Part shown: piece by piece, positions 1 to 9,148 of the stretch
How the letters are laid out: every line of letters begins with the position of its first letter
Position numbering within the stretch: the stretch's first letter is position 1
DNA from: Tunicatimonas pelagia
GTDB lineage: Bacteria > Bacteroidota > Bacteroidia > Cytophagales > Cyclobacteriaceae
Assembly: GCF_030506325.1 (NCBI RefSeq)
Contig: NZ_CP120683.1
Location: forward strand, 2,852,001-2,916,000
Direction of reading: 5' to 3'
Length of the DNA: 64,000 nt
Notes under the pieces: generated by a model
Seen by the model: only the letters and a program-made list of their open reading frames with translations
Databases searched by the model: none
What the model was told of the DNA's origin: nothing
Program-made: the position numbers and the translations under genes

Positions 1-292
1 GAAAGGCATCACCCAGAAATGGTTTTCTCAGTTGTACCACAATCTGCTTGTAATCAGTTTTTAATCCGTAATCAAAATTGAGGTGTGGGATGTTGGATCC
101 AATGAACACCAGATCACTACCCACGTAGCTAGAAACGTGCTGGCCCACGTGGCGAATGCCTGTAGCGGCTTCTACGTATACCAGTTCATATTCCGGATGA
201 TAGTGCCAAAAAAAGTGATTTCGCAGTCGCGGCTCAAACAGTTTGAATGACTGATTGCCATCAGGTAACACAACCTCTTTCTGAATTTTCAT
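1..292 (-). CDS. AraC-family transcriptional regulator, N-terminal part only
   Basis: The minus strand reads from an ATG at 292 to the window edge, giving 97 residues without a stop. The segment has the look of the cupin-like sensor domain of AraC-type regulators: an aromatic-rich HFFWHYHPEYELVYV strand followed by a SYVGSDLVFIGSNIPH turn. The DNA-binding helix-turn-helix part would lie outside the window, so the family call rests on the sensor half only. It is divergent from the PhyH-type dioxygenase starting at 600, with a shared spacer of about 300 bp; this arrangement makes the dioxygenase a plausible target (inference). Confidence 0.7.
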   Translation of the reverse strand, partial: MKIQKEVVLPDGNQSFKLFEPRLRNHFFWHYHPEYELVYVEAATGIRHVGQHVSSYVGSDLVFIGSNIPHLNFDYGLKTDYKQIVVQLRKPFLGDAF

Positions 293-599
293 TACATAAA
301 TTTCCTGTCAAGGTATATTTTTGGATAGAATTTACCGAAAAATGTCAATACAGAGCAAATAGTTATCAATTGGGATAAAAATAGGGAAGAAGCACTAAAG
401 TATCTTTGTAAAGAAAAAGGTGTTATCGTGCGAAGTGCTTTAGTGTTATGACCTAAATATTCGTTTTACCCCTTATCATATACATTAACACAGTAACACC
501 AAGAACTATAACACCCAAACACAATAATACTAGACCCCGGCAGTCGCCACTGCGGAATAAATCCGGGGATAACATCGTAATACTCTAACTCTCAAAATT
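293..599. other. Divergent intergenic region with low-complexity GTGTTA/TAACAC spacer
   Basis: This 307-bp gap separates the AraC-type regulator and the dioxygenase. It holds a TATCTTTG box at 401-408 and a low-complexity stretch at about 421-530 made of GTGTTA-like words on the left and TAACAC-like words on the right, so the two halves can pair imperfectly. The same kind of spacer recurs at 44918-45022 and around 25761. No ORF or RNA gene is visible. Confidence 0.6.
401..408 (+). promoter_or_regulatory. Candidate -7 promoter element (TATCTTTG)
   Basis: TATCTTTG fits the Bacteroidota -7 consensus TAnnTTTG and lies upstream of the dioxygenase gene at 600. A matching -33 element at the normal distance is not obvious. 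If used, the leader would be close to 190 nt and would contain the GTGTTA/TAACAC spacer. Confidence 0.45.
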
Positions 600-1547
600 A
601 TGATTGAAACCACCAACGCCCATAAAGATATTCCGGGTAATCCATCTACGGCTATTAGTAGCCAGACCAAACTGAACGACCGCAGCAACGGTCAGCCGTT
701 ACAAGTGCTTAGCGAGGAAGATTGGCATTTCTGGATAGAAAACGGCTACGTTGTAATCAAAAATGCCATTCCTCAAGAACAGGTAAACCGATTGGCGAAC
801 TTCCTCTGGGAGTTTGAAGAAAAAGACCCGAACGACCCTGAAACCTGGTACGCCCCACCCCGAGCCGAGATGAAGATGAAGGAGTTGGCTAATACGGGTA
901 TGGTAGAAGTCTACAATCATCAGTATTTATGGGATAATCGGCAGTACCCAAAAGTATACGAGGCATTCGCTGATATTTGGGGAACCGAAAAGCTATGGGT
1001 CACTATTGACCGAGCTAATTTGAACTTTCCCAACCGTCCCGGTTTTGAAACCAAAGGATTTATCCACTGGGACTACGATCCTGAAACTAAGCCTCAGAAT
1101 GTGCAGGGAGTACTGGCTCTTGCTGACCAAACTGATGAGAATATGGGTGGTTTTCAGTGTGTGCCTGAACTATACCGCACTTACGATACCTGGAAGTTGA
1201 CTCAACCCGCCGACCGAGATCATTTTAAACCCGATGTCAGTGGTTTTGAGATTGAAAAAGTACCACTCCAAGCGGGTGACTTGCTCATCTTTAATAGCAC
1301 TCAACCTCACGGTATTCGCCCGAATAATAGTAAGGATAAAGTACGGATTGCCCAGTATATTTCTATGATGCCCGCCGAAGAAGATAACGAAGAGCGGCGG
1401 CAGTGGCGCATCTCTTCCTGGAAGGAGCGCCGCGCTCCCGAAGGCTACGCTTTTCCTGGTGACCCTCGATGTTGGGAGCAGAAAAAGTACAATACCGCTG
1501 AATTAACGCCCCTCGGCAGAAAGCTGCTCGGCTTGGATCGATGGTAA
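600..1547 (+). CDS. Phytanoyl-CoA dioxygenase (PhyH) family protein
   Basis: A 315-residue non-haem Fe(II)/2-oxoglutarate dioxygenase of the PhyH family. The iron-binding triad is visible as H156-x-D158 in GFIHWDYD and a distal H237 in TQPHGIRP; R249 is placed to bind the 2-oxoglutarate carboxylate. The product would be a soluble cytoplasmic hydroxylase (no signal peptide). The family acts on very varied small molecules, so the substrate cannot be deduced. It stands alone as a transcription unit, divergent from an AraC-type regulator which may control it. Start ATG at 600 gives a hydrophilic lead-in of about 40 residues before the fold. Confidence 0.85.
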   Translation: MIETTNAHKDIPGNPSTAISSQTKLNDRSNGQPLQVLSEEDWHFWIENGYVVIKNAIPQEQVNRLANFLWEFEEKDPNDPETWYAPPRAEMKMKELANTGMVEVYNHQYLWDNRQYPKVYEAFADIWGTEKLWVTIDRANLNFPNRPGFETKGFIHWDYDPETKPQNVQGVLALADQTDENMGGFQCVPELYRTYDTWKLTQPADRDHFKPDVSGFEIEKVPLQAGDLLIFNSTQPHGIRPNNSKDKVRIAQYISMMPAEEDNEERRQWRISSWKERRAPEGYAFPGDPRCWEQKKYNTAELTPLGRKLLGLDRW

Positions 1548-2045
1548 ATAAGAATAGCGGATAACATTAGGAGTTAAAGTCTGGCTTAAGCATCTGACTT
1601 AATCCTCTAGCCCCCTTTGCATTCTCCCCCCCTTTTTTAACTAAGTGGACAAAAGTTTTTCGTAATCTCCCCGGATGAGCTTTGCGTCCGCCACCCAATG
1701 AATTCTGGGGTTTCCCTTATTCTAATACCAAAAGTTTACCTTTGTTAGTACCAATGCTAAAGTAAATAAAGCTTCGTTACTTTATTTTGCCCGCGTTCCC
1801 ATGGCTACCACCTTCATGGTTGTTATGATTTGAGTGTATAACAAAATGGGTGCATACAAAAAGCGAGTGGGAATACTAAGATTTCCCTAATTTTGAGGTC
1901 TTTAATCATGCGGTGGGCATCACCATCAAAAAAACTCGCTATGGATGGTTTCGACCAAATCTATGGAAAATATGAACCCTCACGAAAACGACACACTTTT
2001 TCTAAGAATATTTTTCGTTGCTATTTAAATTAATCGGCTATAAAG
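1548..2045. other. Intergenic region with C-rich repeat and REP-like element
   Basis: This gap of about 500 bp lies between the dioxygenase and the ERCC4 nuclease. It contains a C-rich stretch at 1605-1640 related to other C/G-rich spacers here, a REP-like word at 1669-1710, and at about 1845-1970 two short reading stretches in neighbouring frames that may be leftovers of a lost gene. No intact ORF is supported. Confidence 0.5.
1669..1710. repeat. REP-like intergenic element
   Basis: The stretch starts CCCCGGATGAGC and ends GAATTCTGGGG, with CCACCCAAT just before the GAATTC. It shares the words CCCGGATGA and GAATTC plus a flanking GG with both arms of the inverted repeat at 20541-20655, though with a longer internal spacing. 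That argues for a dispersed palindromic repeat family in this genome. Confidence 0.4.
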
Positions 2046-2759
2046 CTATTCATTTTCCGTGTTGTATCTTACCCTATCTTCTTCCACTACCCAGCGAATC
2101 TTCTCAGCGGTACTACGGCCTACTCCAACTACTTCTTGTAGCTCCCGTTCACTAGCGGAGAGTACGTTTTGCACCGTGCCAAATTTTTCGAGCAACAAAC
2201 GGGCTCGGGTAAGACCAATACCGGGTAAACCTTGTAAAAAGTACAGTTGCTGTTTTTCCTTCCGGCCAATCTGTGATGTTGGATAGCGTCGGGGCGGCCA
2301 CCTGCGAGGCGATTTGGAACGACGGGTTCCTAAAGCGTTTAATTGACGAGCAGCCATCAACAACAGAGAGGCACTTTCGGCGGCATCCATAGCGCGGAGC
2401 ACCGGGATTTGCATAAATAACGTTGCCTGCATTAATGCTCCTTGAACTGCTTCCCGTCGCATTCCACTACGATGCAGGTCAGTAGAAGTGCCTTCCAGCA
2501 ATAGAGCACAAGGCCGCTCAGACTGTACCAACCGATAGAGTTGAGCAAACAATCGCCCAGATTTTAAAGAAGCAACCAAGTCAATCAGTGTTTTTCGCTC
2601 TACTAGTAGTTGACCATTCACCTCGTAGTCACCGATGGGCAACCGCTGTACCTCCAAGTCTACTCCCTCAGTTTCCTGCAAAATTGGTAATAACCCGCTT
2701 CGCCTCTCCCGGTCATCAACTTTGATGTTGATTAAAGATAGTTCAGATACGATATTCAA
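2046..2759 (-). CDS. ERCC4-domain nuclease with helix-hairpin-helix tail
   Basis: A 237-residue protein with an N-terminal ERCC4 (XPF/MUS81-type) nuclease domain and a C-terminal tandem helix-hairpin-helix domain. The metal-binding core is intact: D15/D16 in VDDRE, GDY at 43-45 and the VERKTLID motif (E54, R55, K56, D60). The C-terminal part (about 165-230) has the GLPGIGLTRARLL and VVGVGRSTAEKI hairpins that bind DNA. The family cuts branched or flap DNA during repair. No ATG precedes the domain, so a TTG at 2759 is the most likely start. It is a single gene with no obvious operon partner. Confidence 0.85.
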   Translation of the reverse strand: MNIVSELSLINIKVDDRERRSGLLPILQETEGVDLEVQRLPIGDYEVNGQLLVERKTLIDLVASLKSGRLFAQLYRLVQSERPCALLLEGTSTDLHRSGMRREAVQGALMQATLFMQIPVLRAMDAAESASLLLMAARQLNALGTRRSKSPRRWPPRRYPTSQIGRKEKQQLYFLQGLPGIGLTRARLLLEKFGTVQNVLSASERELQEVVGVGRSTAEKIRWVVEEDRVRYNTENE

Positions 2760-2882
2760 TGTGGCGTTAGCTTTATTGAAGAAGCGTAGAGCAAATATCG
2801 AGCTATTCCTACCAGAGTTAGGTTCATGCTACTGTAGAATATCACATTCTGATTATCTGATAAAATTCAGCTAATCTTGGTA

Positions 2883-3785
2883 TCATTTTCCAATCATCCA
2901 CTCTATCAAATCATCTACCTCCACAATGGACCAGGAGTGGGGATGGCGGTTGCCGTTGGATCGATATCCACGATTCTCAGTAGGAATATACTCTACGTTA
3001 TCACCAAATTTTTTCGCCAAGTCGTCCGCCATTTTCTTAATAAAGTAGGCGTTCATTTCTTCGTACTCATTCTTTCGGTTCTCTTGCCACCAGACTGTAT
3101 CGGGTTCGGTATAGAACCGTAGTTTGACATCTTGCAGATGGGATAGATTATCAGTGTTGCCGGTTTTAGTGGTATAAACTGCGTACTCTTCGTACGGCTC
3201 AATACTGGCTTTAGGCTTGCCAAGGGCTGATTCCAATACGTTGACAATCATCTCGCTCTCCTGAACTGAAACCGGCGAGAAGTTTCGCTCAATATTCCTA
3301 AGAGAATTTTCGTATAGTCCCAGCAGATCAACCGGAGAATCAACAATAAACGCTCCTCTCGGCTGAACATCGCCTTCTGATTCTACTAGATAATCGCTGA
3401 GTAGCAAGCTAACGTTGCCTCCGCTGGAGAAGCCACCGATGTAGACACTCTCTATCGGGAGTTTATTTTCCTCAAACATTTGAGTAATGATGGTAGCGAG
3501 CTGTTTCTTCTCGCTTTCCTTCAGCCACAGTTTTCGGTTAAACTTCATCAGGGCTACGGCTATTCCGGCTTCCGTAGCTGGTTCTATGATTTCAAACTCC
3601 CGCTTAACCACATCTGGAGTTTCGGGAAAACCACCGAAGAGTATGAGTACGCCCGTTGGCTTTCGTTCGGGCATCACCAGTTCGTAGTGATCGGTCTCTT
3701 CGGTAGTAAACGAGCTTACGTTCTGCGAGAAGCTATTAAAGCTTACCAGCGAGAGAATAAGTAACAGGGCCAGCAGGTTTTTCAT
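2883..3785 (-). CDS. Secreted alpha/beta hydrolase-like protein
   Basis: A 300-residue protein with a signal peptide (residues 1-20, ending SFSQ). The hydrolase nucleophile elbow is IGGFSSGGN with S120 in a GxSxG pattern, after a VLILFGGFPE strand that could form the oxyanion hole. A C-terminal HPHSW around residue 282 may supply the catalytic histidine. It should act in the periplasm or outside as an esterase-like enzyme; the substrate is unknown. It sits alone between the ERCC4 nuclease and a divergent permease gene. Confidence 0.7.
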   Translation of the reverse strand: MKNLLALLLILSLVSFNSFSQNVSSFTTEETDHYELVMPERKPTGVLILFGGFPETPDVVKREFEIIEPATEAGIAVALMKFNRKLWLKESEKKQLATIITQMFEENKLPIESVYIGGFSSGGNVSLLLSDYLVESEGDVQPRGAFIVDSPVDLLGLYENSLRNIERNFSPVSVQESEMIVNVLESALGKPKASIEPYEEYAVYTTKTGNTDNLSHLQDVKLRFYTEPDTVWWQENRKNEYEEMNAYFIKKMADDLAKKFGDNVEYIPTENRGYRSNGNRHPHSWSIVEVDDLIEWMIGK

Positions 3786-3899
3786 AGTATCTTCTTTTTT
3801 GCTAAAGAAGTGAACCGCAGCGTAAAAAGTATCCTCTCAGTAGTTAAGGTTTGTTAAAATCTAGATAATAAGAGCTACTAACGTTGCCTTTAAGCTTCG

Positions 3900-3990
3900 T
3901 AGAGTAATTGTTAATTGCTCATTGTTCACTGTACATTGCTTGTTGTTCCCTGCACCTCAGTGGTTGTTCACTGCATTTGGCTTGTTAATA
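3900..3990. repeat. Degenerate TTGTTCACTG/CATTG low-complexity spacer
   Basis: The 254-bp gap between the hydrolase and the permease holds repeated words of the type TTGTTCACTG, ATTGCTCATTG and ACATTGCTTG. They form a degenerate tandem array of roughly 20-bp units. No coding or RNA function is visible. Confidence 0.45.
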
Positions 3991-4039
3991 CTACCAGGTT
4001 ATCTCAATTTAGCTCTTCATCGATTCAAATCTGACAACC

Positions 4040-6460
4040 ATGTTCCAATACTTTACCATTGCCTACCGCAACCTCACCAAGCATAAATTTTACTCCCTCA
4101 TTAATTTATTAGGTCTAGCCATCGGTACGGCAGCTTGTTTACTGATTTTGCACTACGTACGCTACGAGCTGAGCTACGAAGACTTTCACGAGAAATCTAA
4201 TCAAATCTACCGACTCACGTTGGATGTTTACGAAGACGGGGAACTACTGACTCAAGATGCCGAAGTGTATCCGCTAGCGGGTCCCGAGCTAAAAGCTAAT
4301 CTGCCTGAAGTGCTGGACTACGTGCGGCTGCACGATCAGGAGCAATTAGCCTTTGGTACCGACAAGTATCGTAATACGGAACGGCGCGCCTATTACGCCG
4401 ACCCTTCGGTTTTCTCTATCTTTTCGCTGAACATGGTGCAGGGCGACACTGCTGGCGCACTGGATGAACCTTTTGAGTTGGTGCTAACTGAATCGAAGGC
4501 GAAGCAGTACTTTGGCACGACTGACGTGGTAGGGAAAACGCTGGACTGGTTCGGGGGTACTTACGGCCCTAACAATGGAAAAAGGCTGGTAAAAGTTACG
4601 GGAGTAATAGAAGATCTACCGCCTAATACTCATTTGAAAATAGATTTTCTGATTTCTTACATTTCCCTACAAACAATTGGCTACCCGATGGGCTGGGACG
4701 CTAATAACGAATTTACCTACTTGTTGATGGAGCCACAAACTAACTTGGCTGCTTTTAGCGAGAAGCTAAATAAGTTCGTTGAGAGTTTTCAATCTGCTGA
4801 AGGCTTTGAAGATAGTGAAGAGCGTTTTATTGTTCAGCCTATGGCCGATATTCATTTGTACTCCAATAAAACCTTTGAACCGGAAGCTAACGGCGATGCT
4901 GATACCGTAACGTTTCTATCGGTCATTACTCTATTCATCTTGATTATCGCTTGGGTGAACTACGTGAATTTGGCCACCGCCCGCTCGGTAGAACGCGCCA
5001 AAGAAGTAGGCGTAAAAAAAGCTGTGGGTTGCTCCCGCTTGCAGTTAATCCGACAATTTCTGTTTGAATCTCTTGTAATTAATCTATTAGCGATGGTTTT
5101 GGCGGTACTTATTGTGTACGTGAGCTTTGCGGCTTTCCGTAACTTAAGCGGCCAACCCCTCAGTATCCGCCTGTTTAGTGATAGTATTTTCATGCTAACC
5201 ATTGCCGGACTAGTGGTGATTGGCACACTATTATCTGGTTTATATCCGGCGTTAGTGCTGTCTTCTTTTCGTCCGGTAGCGGTGATGAAAGGGAAGTTAA
5301 AGAATACTACCCACGGCAGGTATCTTCGTCAGGGGTTGGTAGTGTTTCAATTTCTAGCCTCGGTCGTACTGATGGTAGGAACATTTACGGTGTATCAGCA
5401 ACTTGCATTTATGCGGCAGCAGGAATTGGGTATGGACATTGATCAGGTGCTGGTGGTCGATGTTCCGTTGGATATTCAGATAGATTCTATTGCCCGCTCC
5501 CGCATTGGCACCCTGCAACAAGCCTGGGGTAATTTATCTACTGTAGAAGCAGTGGGTAGCTCCGGGGCAGCCCCCGGAACCGGCTATAACTTTCTTAGCT
5601 CAAACATAGGAATACGCCGGATAGGTGATGAAAAGGATAACAATATTACTTTTTATTGGTACCGGGCCGATGCCAATTTTATGGATGTGCTGGATATGGA
5701 ACTAATTGCCGGACGTAATTTTCAGGAGGGTTCCCGTAATGAGCGGCAAATACTAGTGAACGAAAAAGCAGTTGAGATGATGGGTTTTACCAGTGCAGAG
5801 GAAGCAATAGGGCAAATCACCACTTTCTACGACAGTGCCGAGATTATCGGTGTAGCCCAGAACTACCACCACCTTTCTATGAAGGAGCCAATCATCCCGC
5901 TGATATATATGCACGGCAGCAATAATCTATATCAATATTTGCGCCTCAATACCGACGACCTTCCTCAAACCTTAAAGCAGGTAGAAGCGACTTACGAGGA
6001 AGTATTTTCAGGTAGCACTTTTTCTTATTTCTTTCTGGATGATACCTTCAATCAGCAGTACCAAGCTGAAACCCAGTTCGGAAAAGTGTTCGGAGTGTTT
6101 GCCGGACTGGCTATTTTGGTGGCTTGCTTAGGCTTGCTAGGCTTATCTTCTTACACCAGCATTCAGCGCACTAAGGAGATTGGCATCCGTAAGGCTCTGG
6201 GTGCTTCAGTGAGTCATATTATTCTACTGCTCACTAAAAGTTACTTCCGTCTTATCCTTATTGCCCTAGTAGTTGCTATTCCGGTAGCTAATTACGTAAT
6301 GGGCGAGTGGCTAAACCAGTTCACGTATCGCATTGGTATTAGCTGGTGGTTATTTGTGGTACCCGGAATACTGGTCGTCCTTATCGCGCTGTTAGCAGTA
6401 AGTGGGCAAACCCTGAAATCAGCTCGATCCAACCCAGTGAAAGCTCTGCGGTACGAGTAG
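4040..6460 (+). CDS. ABC transporter permease, FtsX/MacB type
   Basis: An 806-residue inner-membrane permease with the two-half layout common in Bacteroidota. The start MFQYFTIAYRNLTKHKFYS leads into TM1 (about 18-40) and a large periplasmic MacB-like domain (about 45-280). A first FtsX block of three to four helices follows (about 285-455), opened by NLATARSVERAKEVGVKKAVG. A second periplasmic domain (about 470-680) is followed by the second FtsX block with SIQRTKEIGIRKALGAS. Such permeases use an MacB-like ATPase to move or release envelope substrates, but none is encoded nearby, so the ATPase must lie elsewhere. The substrate is unknown. Confidence 0.85.
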   Translation: MFQYFTIAYRNLTKHKFYSLINLLGLAIGTAACLLILHYVRYELSYEDFHEKSNQIYRLTLDVYEDGELLTQDAEVYPLAGPELKANLPEVLDYVRLHDQEQLAFGTDKYRNTERRAYYADPSVFSIFSLNMVQGDTAGALDEPFELVLTESKAKQYFGTTDVVGKTLDWFGGTYGPNNGKRLVKVTGVIEDLPPNTHLKIDFLISYISLQTIGYPMGWDANNEFTYLLMEPQTNLAAFSEKLNKFVESFQSAEGFEDSEERFIVQPMADIHLYSNKTFEPEANGDADTVTFLSVITLFILIIAWVNYVNLATARSVERAKEVGVKKAVGCSRLQLIRQFLFESLVINLLAMVLAVLIVYVSFAAFRNLSGQPLSIRLFSDSIFMLTIAGLVVIGTLLSGLYPALVLSSFRPVAVMKGKLKNTTHGRYLRQGLVVFQFLASVVLMVGTFTVYQQLAFMRQQELGMDIDQVLVVDVPLDIQIDSIARSRIGTLQQAWGNLSTVEAVGSSGAAPGTGYNFLSSNIGIRRIGDEKDNNITFYWYRADANFMDVLDMELIAGRNFQEGSRNERQILVNEKAVEMMGFTSAEEAIGQITTFYDSAEIIGVAQNYHHLSMKEPIIPLIYMHGSNNLYQYLRLNTDDLPQTLKQVEATYEEVFSGSTFSYFFLDDTFNQQYQAETQFGKVFGVFAGLAILVACLGLLGLSSYTSIQRTKEIGIRKALGASVSHIILLLTKSYFRLILIALVVAIPVANYVMGEWLNQFTYRIGISWWLFVVPGILVVLIALLAVSGQTLKSARSNPVKALRYE

Positions 6461-6508
6461 GTAACTAAATTATTGAGCTTCAAAACTGATGTTATTTGGT
6501 TGCCCTGA

Positions 6509-6516
6509 TATATTTG
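6509..6516 (+). promoter_or_regulatory. Candidate -7 promoter element (TATATTTG)
   Basis: TATATTTG matches the TAnnTTTG consensus and lies 82 bp before the ATG of the GAF-domain sensor gene, after the end of the permease gene. It suggests the sensor has its own promoter. Confidence 0.5.
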
Positions 6517-6597
6517 AGATTCATCTGATTCATTACACACGCAACTATTTAGAATAAAATTTGCTGTTACTCGACAAATTATTGTGAATAGTCGGGT

Positions 6598-7959
6598 ATG
6601 AAATTCTTATTCAACATAGGGGTAACTGAGGAGCTCTCGGAACTATATCAAGCTAAAGTGCGACTCGCTAACCAGATCGCCAGTATGTTTGTATTTGTAG
6701 CATTAAGCTACATGGTTTTTTCTATCTTCTATTATCCACCCCTGGTTATGTATCCGGCGAGTGCTGCCGGGCTAGCGTGCAGTATATTTATATTCAACTC
6801 CTTTCAGTGGCATCATCTGTCTCGGTTTATCATGTCGTTCCAGGCGTTGTTACTCACCGCTATCTACCACGCCTACCTAGTAACACCGGGTGAGTCTCTA
6901 CTAGATGCATTTATGGTGTGCCAGATTTCTATGACACTAATTCCCTGGATTCTTTTTGATTTTGAGGAAAAAAGGCTGTTGGCTGCATCGCTAGTTACGT
7001 GTTATGTTATTTTCTTTAGTCAATCGTGGCTAAGCACGGTGTTAGTACTAGATCTAGATAATAGTATGTTTAAAGGTGGTATTTTCTATTACGCCACTAG
7101 CGGTATGGGTATCATTATCATTTCTCTCTCACTTTTCTTTTTACTCCGCAAGAATCATCGGGCTGGTCAGAAAAATACTAAACTGCTTAGTGAAGTAAGT
7201 GATCAGAATCAGGCCATGCAAGAGCAACAAGATGAATTGTCAAAAAACCTAGAAGAAGTTAAACGGGCTAGAGAAGAGGATGAAAAGAGAAGTTGGGCGG
7301 CTCAGGGGCTGACTGAGATAAACCAAATATTGCGAGCCAATCAAGATCAGAATGAGACGTATCAGCAACTTATTGCTAAACTGGTTAAATATTTAAAGGC
7401 TAATCAGGGTGGTTTGTATGTCTTAGAGAATGAAGACAACCAAATATTACGTTTAGAAGCCTGCTACGCTTACGAACGAAAAAAATTCTTGAACAAAGAG
7501 ATTGAACCCGGTCAGGGTTTGGTAGGTCAATGTTTTTTAGAAAAAGAGTCAACGTATTTAACTGATATTCCTGATCGGTATACATACATCACTTCAGGCT
7601 TAGGAAAAGCTACTCCGAGTTATTTATTCATAACTCCCCTCATACTCGATGAGCATGTAGCCGGTGTTATCGAAATTGCTTCTTTCTCGCCCATTGAAGA
7701 ACACCATCAGCACTTTTTGCAGAAAGCGGGTGAGGACATAGCTTCGGCCATACGAAGTAAGCAAGTAACGGCCAGAATGAGTGAGCTACTTAACCAGTCG
7801 CGGCAACAGGCCGAAGAGATGCAAGCCACTGAAGAGGAAATGCGGCAGAATATGGAAGAGTTACAAGCTACCCAAGAAGAGATGCACCGTAAATCTAGCG
7901 AGCAGGAAAGTATTATTCAGCAGCTACGCGAGGAGCTGGCTAGTCAGGCACAAGCATAA
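6598..7959 (+). CDS. Membrane-anchored GAF-domain coiled-coil protein
   Basis: A 453-residue protein in four parts. Residues about 20-190 form roughly six membrane helices. Residues 195-245 are a charged coiled coil. A GAF domain at about 250-395 contains EPGQGLVGQCFLEKES and VAGVIEIASF. The C-terminal 45 residues are a Glu/Gln-rich coiled coil built on QATEEEMRQNMEELQATQEE. GAF domains bind small ligands, but no kinase, cyclase or other output domain follows, so the tail probably signals through a partner protein. It ends one base before the 3' end of the convergent MetE-like gene. Confidence 0.75.
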   Translation: MKFLFNIGVTEELSELYQAKVRLANQIASMFVFVALSYMVFSIFYYPPLVMYPASAAGLACSIFIFNSFQWHHLSRFIMSFQALLLTAIYHAYLVTPGESLLDAFMVCQISMTLIPWILFDFEEKRLLAASLVTCYVIFFSQSWLSTVLVLDLDNSMFKGGIFYYATSGMGIIIISLSLFFLLRKNHRAGQKNTKLLSEVSDQNQAMQEQQDELSKNLEEVKRAREEDEKRSWAAQGLTEINQILRANQDQNETYQQLIAKLVKYLKANQGGLYVLENEDNQILRLEACYAYERKKFLNKEIEPGQGLVGQCFLEKESTYLTDIPDRYTYITSGLGKATPSYLFITPLILDEHVAGVIEIASFSPIEEHHQHFLQKAGEDIASAIRSKQVTARMSELLNQSRQQAEEMQATEEEMRQNMEELQATQEEMHRKSSEQESIIQQLREELASQAQA

Positions 7960-7960
7960 A

Positions 7961-9031
7961 CTACTTGTGCTCGGCCATTTCCTTCATCACCGTTAGTAAC
8001 GAAAGTGCAGTTTCTTCCGAATACCGTCCCATACCACACGAGCAGGCAATATCCACGGAACTACCTCGGGCTGACTCAATTGCCTGTAGTATGTGTTGGT
8101 GTTCTTCCTTATTGCGCTCTTTATGTACAAACCCGGCAATAAAACGAACGTGATTGGGTAACTTGATATCCTTTAAATCGGCGTAGTACTTTTCATCTGT
8201 CGGGGGAGGAGTAGCTGCCTCAGCCAGAGGATAATGTACGTAGTTAAGTTGATGGGAACTGGGCCACTTTTTCACCATCTGATTGGAGAAATATACTAAC
8301 TTCTTCAACGTTTTAGGATGAATCAGTGCTTCATTATTCAGATCACCTAAACAAATATGAACCCCCAATTTGGCCGACGGGTCTATCTTTCTCACCAATC
8401 CGTATATACTTTTTAGAGGTAAATCTATTAGAAAATTGGGCAACTTATAAGCAAGTGCTAATTCACCCGGCACTTCAATTTGTATTACTACATCGTTACC
8501 CGCTAGCTTAATGATCTCATTAACTTCGTAGGCTATCCGTCGATTAAAAACATCTGCGTAACGTATCGCATCGATCTTACCCATCATAGCAAAGGTGATT
8601 CCTAAGCCGGTAGGTACTCCAACCTGAAACTTGAGATCTGGCTGACTACGTTCTTCCCGCAGTTGTTTAAACAAGGGGTAACTCTCTTTGAAGTAAGTAT
8701 GGTACCCGAAATCCAGATGTTGGTACATCTTGGAGGGTGGGTGCTTAGGGCGCAACTTCTGCACAGTATCATATCCCACTGGAAAACCATCATCGCCGCG
8801 CTGAGCATCCTGCGCTACTTCCCAGTTCTCAGTATCTTCTGTGCAAATATCAATAGCGGTCATCACCCAAGCCGCCCTCTTTCCTTTAGGATATTGGGGT
8901 GTTTTCTCACCAATCTCTCCGTCGGGTAGGCTAGACAAGCGGGTTCCCAGATGATCCATAGCGCGTTGCATGGCATCTTGTTCATCGGCAAAGGGCATGC
9001 TACCCACTAAGTGCGTTCGTCGCTGTATCAT
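7961..9031 (-). CDS. MetE C-terminal-like (zinc, UROD/MetE superfamily) protein
   Basis: A 356-residue TIM-barrel protein related to the catalytic half of cobalamin-independent methionine synthase. HLVGSMPF opens the barrel. Likely zinc ligands are the HxC pair in GVHICLGDLN and the second cysteine of CSCGMGRY, matching the HxC and DCG motifs of MetE. The MetE N-terminal domain is absent, so it is not a full methionine synthase; another methyl transfer or a catabolic role is possible. An upstream in-frame start at 9139 would add 36 residues without the family pattern and overrun the divergent promoter region, so ATG 9031 is preferred. Confidence 0.7.
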   Translation of the reverse strand: MIQRRTHLVGSMPFADEQDAMQRAMDHLGTRLSSLPDGEIGEKTPQYPKGKRAAWVMTAIDICTEDTENWEVAQDAQRGDDGFPVGYDTVQKLRPKHPPSKMYQHLDFGYHTYFKESYPLFKQLREERSQPDLKFQVGVPTGLGITFAMMGKIDAIRYADVFNRRIAYEVNEIIKLAGNDVVIQIEVPGELALAYKLPNFLIDLPLKSIYGLVRKIDPSAKLGVHICLGDLNNEALIHPKTLKKLVYFSNQMVKKWPSSHQLNYVHYPLAEAATPPPTDEKYYADLKDIKLPNHVRFIAGFVHKERNKEEHQHILQAIESARGSSVDIACSCGMGRYSEETALSLLTVMKEMAEHK

Positions 9032-9148
9032 TTTAACTAAGCTATATTTTCTAAATATAGTAATAGTAGTTGTACTTGCCCCAGTTTTCAAAGCATCGTA
9101 TATGAAAAAATTACTACTATCTCCCGAATTTTTGTTCATCTTTGAAAG

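Noticed and set aside
1845-1970. Two short stretches in adjacent frames (a MGAYKKRVGIL-like piece and FEVFNHAVGITIKKT) suggesting a decayed gene
   Set aside because: They join only with a frameshift and resemble no family I can name, so no pseudogene is claimed.
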